Assembly: GCA_009773555.1 (NCBI GenBank)
Contig: WSXZ01000025.1
Coordinates: 1-34,242, forward strand
Source: Methylocystaceae bacterium
Lineage (GTDB): Bacteria; Pseudomonadota; Alphaproteobacteria; Rhizobiales; Beijerinckiaceae
Reading direction: 5' to 3'
Length of the DNA stretch: 34,242 bases
The notes under the pieces are model-generated. The model saw only the letters and a program-made list of their open reading frames with translations. It was not told the origin of the DNA and did not search any database. Below are positions 11,405-18,675 of this stretch, one piece after another. The translations under genes were made by a program, and so were the position numbers. Positions within the stretch are counted from its first letter, which is position 1; each line of letters starts with the position of its first letter.

Positions 11405-13689
11405 CTATACGTCCATCCAGACTTCATCGCACACGACGTGCATGCCCGCTTCCGCCTCTCTGGCGACGATCGAACCAGCGGTTTCGGGACGGATCGAGGT
11501 TGTGTCGGTATAGTGTGACAGAAACAAAGACATGACGTGTTCAACGCCTTCGGCGCGAACGGATCGCAGGTCGTCCTCGAAGTAGGCGCCGCGATTGAAC
11601 GCCCCTGTGATGATTTCATACGATGGGAAGTAAGCGACGTCTTCGTTTTGCAAAACGACTTCCTCGGCCGCCGCGCGCAGCACCGATTTCGAATAGGTTG
11701 TCGAGACGAGCACGTGCCTGTCTTCGTAAGTTGCGATCAGCGGGACAGGCGAGACGGTCAGAATAATCCTGGATTTCCGATTTACCGAGCGCAGACGCTC
11801 GATGAAAGCGTTGAGATCGCCCGCGGTTTCCGCCACGCCAAAGTTGATGAATTCATAGCTCTGATCATCCATGGCCCCAGCAACGACGCCGGGCGCCAAG
11901 GGGAACACCGCGCCGTCAATTCGCGAGCGCCAACCTTCCGTCAGCCCCAAGGTGAAGACGAATACGTCGAGCGTTTCGAACATCGATCTGACTGCGGAAA
12001 AATGCTCGATCCTTGCATCTTCGACATCTTGCGCGGTAGCAAAACCCTCCGGCTCAATCGTGGGTCGAAAAGGGTCCGCCCACCCTCCGTCGTGGCGCGT
12101 CCAAGCACAATCTTTCGGGATAAACCTGTTATAGGCGCGATCGAACAGCTGCAGCAATTGGCGCGCCGTGTATAAATTGCCAAAGCGCGCGGAAAAGACT
12201 CCATAGTTCTTTGCAACGCCGTCCTCACGCGCCATTTCAGGCGGCGCTGATTCTACGACATAGTAGTTGAGCCCGGAGGATTCGAGCGTGCGCGATATAT
12301 GCTGAGCGAAGCAGCTGCCCGCCGTTGCGACTCTGTCGCTTTTTTTGAGCTTGAACTTGCCGACAACAACAGGATCGACGCTTCCGAGCGGCGTCCGCTC
12401 GATCGCGCGGCGCCAGAACTGATAATCAGCCCGTCCGCTATAGGGGGACAACGGGCGATCTTCCGCTGCCACGGGGCCAATTTTCACAAAGGATTTTAGG
12501 TTCATATAGCCGGGCTGACTAAGGCGATCGGCAACCAAACGCTCCTGCGGATAGGTCTCGTAGCTTTCAAAGCTCGCTCGAATGAAAGAAGCAAGGTCGT
12601 GAACGCGCCCGACGCGCCACCCGGACGAATTTTGCTCTTTGAAGCGATATTGGCTTGGCCCAAGCCCCAGAGCTTTGCTCAACGGGGGATAGACGGACCA
12701 CGATGCCGACATGAGCATATTGTCGAAGATATACTCTTGAGGATTGCGTAACTGTGGCTCTAGCCCGAGTTTTTCGACGATGACTTCCGATAAATCAGCC
12801 AAAACGTGTAGTTTTTGGTGGTTTATTCCATACATAAAACAACCCGATTTACACCATTTTGCCACTAATATTTCACCCGGGAAGCCGGTTTGGTTTAGAT
12901 GCCATACCAGCCATGCCTTAGCTTGCTCATAATGACTAAAGAATCCGAGGGCCTCGAATACGTCTTTACGAAAAAGCGACTGTGTAGCTTCGATCGAAAG
13001 GCCAGACTTCCAAGACGCCAAACAGATTGAGGAATGCCAGCCGCCTGTAGGTGAATGAATCGCGGGGTCGATATAGACAATGTCCGGATGGAAACCGTTG
13101 AATATGATCAAAGGCCATGTAATGATTTTGGCCGCTGGCTTAATTTCCCTATCCGGGTTCCACTCTGTAATAGGATAACATCCGTCGCGGCCAGATCGCT
13201 CATGTCTGCGTCACCGACGCGCAGTTCAATCTGGTGGCCCGGCAAAAGTAGGGAGAGGAAGTTCGCGACACCGGCGGACTGACAGCTTCCAACAACAACA
13301 ATTTTCATGGCATTTATCTTTTTTTCAAGATCACGGCTATTAATCTTAGGATCGCATTTACGACCTTCCGCCCGACCGTACATCTCGTAGTGAACAAGCG
13401 CGTTCATCCCGCTCGCCGCGACATCGGGGTTCGCGCTCAGGTAGGCGTTCGTCGAAAACTTTGGCCCAGGGTCGAGCCCCGCCAATGCTCCATGGCAAGC
13501 ATAGTGTTGTACGGGGTCCATGCCTGAAAGCGTCGCGATCGAAACTTGGCTCAGATAAAACTCACGATCAAAAAATTCCGAACGCGATATCACGGCGCAC
13601 AAATGCTCGATTTGCATAGCTTCGTAGTCCGCTCCGTTTCCTGAGCGTTTCGACGGGGTTCGTGAAATGCGCTTAATGAATGGGAGCAT
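11405..13689 (-). pseudogene. Frameshifted WcbI-like / GSCFA-domain protein gene
   Basis: Two minus-strand frames, 13108-13689 (193 aa) and 11405-13111 (568 aa, TTG start), look like one gene broken by a single-base indel near 13155-13175. The first frame has a DPxxHY-type region (MDPVQHYACHGALAG), then the start of a WcbI-like domain, KIVVVGSCQSAGVANFLSLL, ending at VILLQ. The other frame resumes upstream of its nominal start with WNPDREIKPAAKI, then FNGFHPDIVY, the second half of the same domain. A GSCFA domain follows, with its eponymous motif at residues 265-269 of the second frame, and a TLGLTEGW motif. Both domain types occur with polysaccharide modification, probably as esterase/acetyltransferase-like enzymes. 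Base composition is far lower in GC than its neighbours, suggesting transfer. Confidence 0.75.
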
Positions 13690-13835
13690 CCGTAGGCCTA
13701 AAAAACCAAAGATGCCATGACGATAGCGCTAAGCGAGGCGAATTGCCAGACCGCCCGGACGAACGGTCTACAACTCCAAAATCGTCCAGTGATCAGCCCG
13801 ACAGCTATAAGTTTTTGGCGAAGGCGCATTTCCGC

Positions 13836-13867
13836 AAAAAAAAGCCGCGCCCCTTTCGGGGCGCGGC
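13836..13867 (-). terminator. Rho-independent terminator of rpsF-rpsR
   Basis: Read on the minus strand, GCCGCGCCCC-GAAA-GGGGCGCGGC (13867 to 13844) is a perfect 10-bp stem with a stable GNRA tetraloop, followed directly by eight T (13843-13836). It lies about 25 bp after the rpsR stop codon. This is a textbook intrinsic terminator and ends the operon at rpsR. Confidence 0.95.
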
Positions 13868-13891
13868 CGCAGGCTTCAAAACGCGATCTTC

Positions 13892-14128
13892 TTAGCGGAT
13901 CACGTAAGGCAGCAGGCCCAAGAAGCGGGCGCGCTTGATCGCCTGCGCGAGTTCGCGCTGCTTCTTGGCCGAAACGGCGGTGATGCGCGAGGGCACGATC
14001 TTGCCGCGCTCGCTGATGTAGCGGGACAGCAGACGCGTGTCCTTGTAGTCGATCTTCGGCGCGTTGGCGCCGGTGAACGGGCAGGACTTGCGGCGGCGGA
14101 AGAAGGGGCGGCGCGGGGCGGTGCTCAT
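13892..14128 (-). CDS. rpsR: 30S ribosomal protein S18
   Basis: A 78-residue S18, with [12 protein letters not shown] near the start and [18 protein letters not shown] in the middle, both conserved. S18 pairs with S6 on the platform of the 30S subunit. Its ATG overlaps the rpsF stop by 4 bp (ATGA), so translation is coupled. A strong terminator follows. In most relatives rplI follows in the same operon; here it is absent, and the frameshifted WcbI/GSCFA gene occupies the next position. Confidence 0.97.
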   Translation of the reverse strand: MSTAPRRPFFRRRKSCPFTGANAPKIDYKDTRLLSRYISERGKIVPSRITAVSAKKQRELAQAIKRARFLGLLPYVIR

Positions 14129-14580
14129 TCGACCTCTCCTTCAACCTTGCCTTCTTCGCGGCGCGGGCGACGCTCGGGACGATCTCCCCGGTCGCCTCGA
14201 TCCCCGCGATCGCCTCTGTCGCCCCGCGGGCCGCGGCGCTCGCCGCGGTCGTCGTCTTCACGTTTGCGAAGCTGCGCGGAGGGACCCTCCTCCAGCTCGT
14301 CGACGCGCAGCGTCAGCACGCGCAGAATATCTTCGTTGATGCTCTGCTGGCGCTGCATCTCCGCGAGCGCCGCCGGCGGCGCGTCGATGTTCATCAGGGT
14401 GAAATGCGCCTTGCGGTTCTTGTTGATCCGATAGGCGAGCGACTTGACGCCCCAATATTCGGTCTTGCCGACCGTGCCGCCGAGCGACGCGATGACGTTT
14501 TTGAACTGCGCGGTCAGAGCCTCCACCTGCTGGGGAGAAACATCCTGACGCGCGAGATAGACATGCTCGTAAAGAGGCAT
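14125..14580 (-). CDS. rpsF: 30S ribosomal protein S6 with charged C-terminal tail
   Basis: A 151-residue S6. The start [20 protein letters not shown] is chosen over an upstream in-frame ATG at 14691 because it is the conserved family start. The core runs to about residue 105 ([21 protein letters not shown]). A tail of about 40 residues follows, rich in Arg, Gly and Asp, with RGD-like units repeated four times in a row, then ending in acidic residues. Alphaproteobacterial S6 proteins often have such extensions. The gene is first in the rpsF-rpsR operon and has a large hairpin in its leader at 14726-14767. Confidence 0.96.
   Translation of the reverse strand: MPLYEHVYLARQDVSPQQVEALTAQFKNVIASLGGTVGKTEYWGVKSLAYRINKNRKAHFTLMNIDAPPAALAEMQRQQSINEDILRVLTLRVDELEEGPSAQLRKREDDDRGERRGPRGDRGDRGDRGDRGDRPERRPRREEGKVEGEVE
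14181..14232 (-). repeat. Degenerate 9-bp tandem repeat in rpsF
   Basis: The Arg-Gly-Asp units of the S6 tail are encoded by a short degenerate 9-bp tandem array (variants of CGA-GGC-GAC on the coding strand). Such an array can expand or contract by slippage in multiples of 9 without breaking the frame. Confidence 0.6.
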
Positions 14581-14925
14581 GGATTTCGCCTTTCCGTTGC
14601 CGCGAGCCGCTCCGGCGCCAAGCCCTTCGAGCGCTTCTTGGGGACCTGCCCCCGGAAAGGCTCGAGAAGGAAAGTTCGAAGGCGGAGGCACGGGAAGACG
14701 GGCATTAAAACCCTCGCTCTCTGCCCATATTCTTGTCCGAAATCGCTTTGTGCGTTTCGGGAATATGCGCTCGAGCGCTTCCGTTCAGCCCCCGGCCGGG
14801 AACGTCGCGATCGGCGGTTTATACGCGGCTTTAAGCAGGATGCAAGAGCGCAAGGCCTCGCGGCTTGCCGCAGGGCGGCTCGGCCAGTATGGTCGCGCCG
14901 TCAAGCCGCCGCCAGGAGAGACGAG
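14581..14925. other. Divergent interval between rpsF and the lipoprotein gene
   Basis: This 345-bp interval must carry promoters for both rpsF (minus) and the small lipoprotein gene (plus). Apart from the interrupted hairpin at 14726-14767 I see no clear -35/-10 pair. The in-frame extension upstream of rpsF does not look like protein. Confidence 0.5.
14726..14767 (-). promoter_or_regulatory. Long interrupted hairpin in the rpsF leader region
   Basis: CATATTC (14726-14732) pairs with GAATATG (14761-14767) and CCGAAA (14737-14742) with TTTCGG (14755-14760). That gives 13 perfect pairs interrupted by a single 4-nt bulge, and the loop can add a further CGC/GCG pairing. It lies about 146-187 nt upstream of the rpsF start. 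No U run follows in the rpsF direction. It could be an mRNA leader structure (S6:S18 autoregulatory leaders are known in other bacteria) or a binding site in DNA. Confidence 0.5.
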
Positions 14926-15063
14926 ATGACGCGGAAAATCCGAGTGTTCGCGCTGCTGGCGGCCCTCTCCACGCTGCTGTCCGCCTGCGACAAATGCGGC
15001 GGCTTCCAGGAAATCCGCGTGCCCGGCCAGCCGCACGCCTGCAGGGACGGCGTCGCGCACTGA
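14926..15063 (+). CDS. Small lipoprotein, 45 aa
   Basis: From the ATG at 14926, preceded by AGGAGAG, the product has a short basic start (MTRKIR), a hydrophobic stretch (VFALLAALSTLL) and the lipobox LSAC at residues 18-21. Cys21 would become the lipidated N-terminus of a mature 25-residue peptide with two more cysteines (CDKCGG and the later HACRDG). No family is recognised. The good ribosome site and the complete signal sequence argue for a real gene. It precedes panB by 70 bp in the same direction. Envelope location is inferred from the lipobox. Confidence 0.7.
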   Translation: MTRKIRVFALLAALSTLLSACDKCGGFQEIRVPGQPHACRDGVAH

Positions 15064-15133
15064 CGCATTCCCAGCCAGCGCAAGCCGTTCATATAGAGTG
15101 TCGTCCTGACGATTAGGCGCGCCGGAGCCCCTT

Positions 15134-15961
15134 TTGCCCAACGCCAGCACCTTCCTCGACATGAAGCGCCGAGGCGAGAAGATCGTCGTCGTCACCGCCT
15201 ATGACGCGCCGACCGCGCGCATCGAGGCGGAGGCCGGGGTCGACATCATACTCGTCGGCGACAGCGTCGGGGTGAATGTTCTGGGCTATGCGCATGAGCG
15301 CGAGGTGACGCTCGCCGATATGGCGCATCACATCGCGGCGGTGCGGCGCGGCGCGCCCGAGGCCTACATCATCGGCGATTTGCCTTATGCGACCTATGAC
15401 ACGCCCCGGCAGGCCATCGAGAGTTCGCGCCTGCTGCGCGAATCTGGCGCCGATTGCGTGAAATTCGAAGGCGCGCAGCCCGACATCATGCGCGCCTTGA
15501 CGGCGGCGGGCTTCGACGTGTGCGCTCATCTCGGCCTCGAATCGCAGCATCACGACGTGAAGCGGCGCCAGGGCAAGACGGCGCAGGCCGCCGCGAAACT
15601 CTATGACGACGCGCTGGCGCTCGACGCGGCTGGGCAGAAATTCGTCGTGCTGGAGCTCGTGCCGCAGGAGCTCGCGGCGCGGATCACGCAAGCGATCGGC
15701 GCGCCGACGATCGGCATCGGCGCCGGCGCGGCGACGGATGGACAGGTGCTCGTCGTCAACGATCTCGCAGGGATCACCGCGCGTGAATTCAAGCACAACC
15801 GCCGCTACGGCGCCGTTGGCGCGGCCCTTCGCGACGCCGTCTCGGCCTATGCGCGCGACGTTCGGGCCGGGGTCTTTCCGGCGGAGGCGCACGCCTTTCA
15901 CATGGCTGACGAGGAACGCTCCGCCTTCGAGCGCGCGGCGAGTCTTAATCCGCTCCGATGA
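15134..15961 (+). CDS. panB: 3-methyl-2-oxobutanoate hydroxymethyltransferase
   Basis: A 275-residue PanB, the first committed enzyme of pantothenate (coenzyme A) synthesis. It adds a hydroxymethyl group from methylene-tetrahydrofolate to 2-oxoisovalerate. Motifs include VTAYDAPTARIEAEAGVDIILVG at the N-terminus (metal-binding Asp in LVGDSVG), KFEGA, and GIGAGAATDGQVLVVNDL near the C-terminus. The start is a TTG at 15134 with GGAG upstream; no in-frame ATG gives a complete N-terminus. The 3' end overlaps the convergent glycosyltransferase gene by 17 bp. panC is not adjacent. Confidence 0.95.
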   Translation: MPNASTFLDMKRRGEKIVVVTAYDAPTARIEAEAGVDIILVGDSVGVNVLGYAHEREVTLADMAHHIAAVRRGAPEAYIIGDLPYATYDTPRQAIESSRLLRESGADCVKFEGAQPDIMRALTAAGFDVCAHLGLESQHHDVKRRQGKTAQAAAKLYDDALALDAAGQKFVVLELVPQELAARITQAIGAPTIGIGAGAATDGQVLVVNDLAGITAREFKHNRRYGAVGAALRDAVSAYARDVRAGVFPAEAHAFHMADEERSAFERAASLNPLR

Positions 15962-17300
15962 CGATGGGCGGCGCGCCGGAGAGACGCCGACGCCACATGT
16001 CTTCGAACAGCGATTCCAGCGCGCGCGTGTAGGCGTAGACGTCGAAAAGCGCCGTCGTCAGGCGATTGGCGGCGAGCTTCGCCCGCAGTTCGGCGCAACG
16101 TACGGGATCGCCCGCCAAGACCAGCGCGATCTCCAAATATTCGTCAAAATCCGCCGCGATCAACTCCGGCAATCCGATCGCATGCAAAAGGCTTCCCGCC
16201 ACGCGCGAAGGAAAGGTGTCGCCGGCGCAGGTCACGATCGGCACGCCCGCCCACAGCGCGTCGCTCGCCGTCGTATGCGATCCGAAGGGCGCCGTGTCGA
16301 GCGCGAGATCGGCGAGTTGCAGGCGCGCCAGATGTTCGGCCTGCGGCAAATGCGGCGCGAAGATCATCCGCGCCGCGTCAATTCCGCGTCTGCGCATTTC
16401 ATTGCGCAGATTGCCTTCCGCCAGCATCGCCGCCGAGAGCCACAGCACCGCGCCCGGCGTCGCCTCGAGCAGTCGCGCCCAAAGATCGAAGATAAAGGGC
16501 GTGAGCTTATAGGCCTGATTGAAGCAGCAATAGACGAAGCCTTCCGCCGGCAGACCGGCGGCGGCCCGCGAGGGCGGCGCGCGCAGCGGCGTCCCGCGCC
16601 CGTGCGGCTGATAGGCGTGCGGCAGATAGGCGAAGGCTTCCGAATAGGCCGACGCCGACGACGGCGGCGTGACATAGCGGTCGGTCACGATGTAATCGCA
16701 CACGCCCGTTCCGAGCGTGCCGGGGTAGCCAAGATAATTGACCTGAACGGGCGCCGGCCGCAGCATCATCACGCTGGTGCGCGCGCCCTGGGTAAAGCCC
16801 TTGAGGTCGACCAGAATATCGACGCCGTCCGCATTGATGAGGCGCGCGGCCTCGGCGTCGGTCAGCTGCGAAATGTCGGCGAAAGCGTCGAAGGCGGCCC
16901 GCAGCCGCGTTCGCATCGCCCCCTCGACGCCGCAATAGCTGTAAGCGCGAAACTCGAAGCGGGCGCGATCATGCGCCTCGAGCGTCTCGACGAGAAGATG
17001 CGCGGTCGCATGCTCGTGGAAGTCGTTTGACAGATAGCCGACGCGGATCCTGCTGCGGGTGGAGAGGTCGAAGCGCATCGCGAGGCTCGCGCGCAGCGGC
17101 CCGGCCGCCAACAGCCGCGCGGCTGTCCAGCTCTCGGAACAGGCGCGCTGTTCGCCGGCGGTGATGCCGGGCTCCGACAGCAGGAGGAAGGGGGGCGTCG
17201 CCGGCCCGTCCGACAGAGCGAGCGCCGCCCGAATTTGCGGCGCGGCGGTGTCGAAATCTTCCCATTCGCACATGGCGCGGCTGCGAGATATGGATTTCAT
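15945..17300 (-). CDS. SPINDLY/O-GlcNAc-transferase-like glycosyltransferase without TPRs
   Basis: A 451-residue GT41-type catalytic region. It has RIRVGYLSNDFHEHATAHL, then DILVDLKGFTQGAR, VQVNYLGYPGTLG, YCCFNQAYKLTPFIFDLWARLL, DTAPFGSHTTASDALWAGVP and GDTFPSRVAGSLL, the succession seen in bacterial SPINDLY/OGT proteins. Such enzymes transfer a sugar from a nucleotide sugar to protein or other acceptors. The N-terminal TPR superhelix that usually precedes this region is missing. Only a short CEWEDFD linker remains, and no TPR gene lies next to it. The ATG at 17298-17300 is preferred because the open frame beyond it (to 17534) has no protein character. It overlaps panB at its 3' end. Confidence 0.85.
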   Translation of the reverse strand: MKSISRSRAMCEWEDFDTAAPQIRAALALSDGPATPPFLLLSEPGITAGEQRACSESWTAARLLAAGPLRASLAMRFDLSTRSRIRVGYLSNDFHEHATAHLLVETLEAHDRARFEFRAYSYCGVEGAMRTRLRAAFDAFADISQLTDAEAARLINADGVDILVDLKGFTQGARTSVMMLRPAPVQVNYLGYPGTLGTGVCDYIVTDRYVTPPSSASAYSEAFAYLPHAYQPHGRGTPLRAPPSRAAAGLPAEGFVYCCFNQAYKLTPFIFDLWARLLEATPGAVLWLSAAMLAEGNLRNEMRRRGIDAARMIFAPHLPQAEHLARLQLADLALDTAPFGSHTTASDALWAGVPIVTCAGDTFPSRVAGSLLHAIGLPELIAADFDEYLEIALVLAGDPVRCAELRAKLAANRLTTALFDVYAYTRALESLFEDMWRRRLSGAPPIVIGAD

Positions 17301-17472
17301 GGCGCCCTTTCGCGAGGGGCCAATCCGCACATCAGCCGGCCTTTGTGCGCGAAGCGATTTCCATGCCGCGCGACGATCGTCATCTGGCGAGTTGCCAGAA
17401 CCGCCGCCGCCGCTAGAAGATATTCTTTTGCCGCGCCGCCATCCGGGCGGGCGGTCCGCAACAAGGCTCATC

Positions 17473-18480
17473 ATGACGTCAGCCACGATCTCGAGAGAAG
17501 CGCCGGTCGGACTCCTTCTCGTCAATCTCGGCACGCCTGATGCGCCCGATGTCGCGGCGGTGCGGCGCTACCTGGCGGAATTTCTGTCCGACCGCAGGGT
17601 CGTCGACCTCCCGCGCGCGCTATGGCTGCCGATCCTCTACGGCGTCGTGCTCAACACCCGCCCCGCGCGCTCGGCGAAGCTTTATGAGTCGATCTGGAAC
17701 GCCGACACCGGCGAGGGTCCACTGAAAACCTTCACCCGCCTGCAAGCCGAGAAGCTGCGGGCGCGGATTGGCGCTTCGAACCTCATCATCGACTACGCGC
17801 TGCGCTACGGCGCGCCGTCGATCGCGACGCAGATCGAATCGCTGATCGTCAAAGGCTGCGAGCGAATCGCGGTGCTGCCGCTCTATCCCCAATATGCGTC
17901 ATCGACCACGGGCTCCGCCGCCGACGCCGCTTTCGACGCGCTGCGCGAGATGCGCAAGCAGCCGGCGCTGCGCATCGGCGCGCCCTATTACGACGACCCG
18001 GCCTATATCGACGCGCTCGCGACGAATATTACGCGCGCGCGCGCCGCGCTCGATTTCGAACCAGAGGTCATCATCGCCTCGTTCCATGGCCTTCCGCAGG
18101 CGCAGATCGATCGCGGCGATCCTTATCGCGCGCACTGCGAAGCGACATGGCGGCTGCTGTGCGAACGGCTCGGCATGAACGCCCAAAGCCTGCGTCTCGC
18201 CTTTCAGTCGCGCTTTGGGCGGGCGCGGTGGATCGAGCCCTATACGTCGGATGTGGTGACCGAGCTTGCCGGCGCCGGCGTCAAGCGCATCGCCGTCGTC
18301 GCGCCGGGATTTTCCGCCGACTGCCTTGAGACGATCGAAGAGCTTGGCGTCGAAATTCGCGATCTTTTTCTCGAGAAAGGCGGCGAGAAATTCGCCCGCC
18401 TGCCCTGTCTCAACGACAGCGACGAAGGCATGGCGCTGATCGAGACTCTGGCGAAGCGCGAAATCGCGGGGTGGATCTAA
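17473..18480 (+). CDS. hemH: Ferrochelatase
   Basis: A 335-residue HemH that inserts ferrous iron into protoporphyrin IX, the last step of haem synthesis. Recognisable segments are GLLLVNLGTPDAP near the N-terminus, LPLYPQYASSTTGS, ASFHGLPQAQIDRGDPY containing the catalytic His, FQSRFGRARWIEPYT, and APGFSADCLETIEE with the catalytic Glu region. An open frame extends upstream to 17059, but family alignment supports the ATG at 17473. It is divergent from the glycosyltransferase gene, with 172 bp between the starts. A copy of the structured repeat begins 26 bp after its stop. Confidence 0.95.
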   Translation: MTSATISREAPVGLLLVNLGTPDAPDVAAVRRYLAEFLSDRRVVDLPRALWLPILYGVVLNTRPARSAKLYESIWNADTGEGPLKTFTRLQAEKLRARIGASNLIIDYALRYGAPSIATQIESLIVKGCERIAVLPLYPQYASSTTGSAADAAFDALREMRKQPALRIGAPYYDDPAYIDALATNITRARAALDFEPEVIIASFHGLPQAQIDRGDPYRAHCEATWRLLCERLGMNAQSLRLAFQSRFGRARWIEPYTSDVVTELAGAGVKRIAVVAPGFSADCLETIEELGVEIRDLFLEKGGEKFARLPCLNDSDEGMALIETLAKREIAGWI

Positions 18481-18506
18481 CAGGGATTCAGGCTGATCCA
18501 TGCGCT

Positions 18507-18631
18507 CGGACCCTGTCATTCCCGGCAGGCCGAAGGCCTGACCGGGAACCCAGAGCCGAGCCAACAATGTTGGTTTTACTCTGGACTCCCGATCGGGCGC
18601 GTTGCGCGCGTCGGGAATGACATCGGAGCCG
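18507..18631. repeat. Structured interspersed repeat, copy A
   Basis: This 125-bp element is similar to 25918-26043 over its whole length. An outer inverted repeat TGTCATTCCCG (18514-18524) / CGGGAATGACA (18612-18622) is perfect. Inside are three hairpins: CAGGCC-GAA-GGCCTG, a long arm based on CCCAGAG / CTCTGGA with CCAACA-A-TGTTGG at its tip, and GCGCG / CGCGC. It lies between the convergent ends of hemH and the YfhO-type gene. No open frame of interest is inside it. Confidence 0.9.
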
Positions 18632-18675
18632 TGCAAAGAGAAGCGCGTCACGCGCGAATTGCCGACATTCGCTCG

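Noticed and set aside
15603-17030. A 475-codon plus-strand frame over panB and the glycosyltransferase
   Set aside because: It overlaps two recognised genes and has no family signal.
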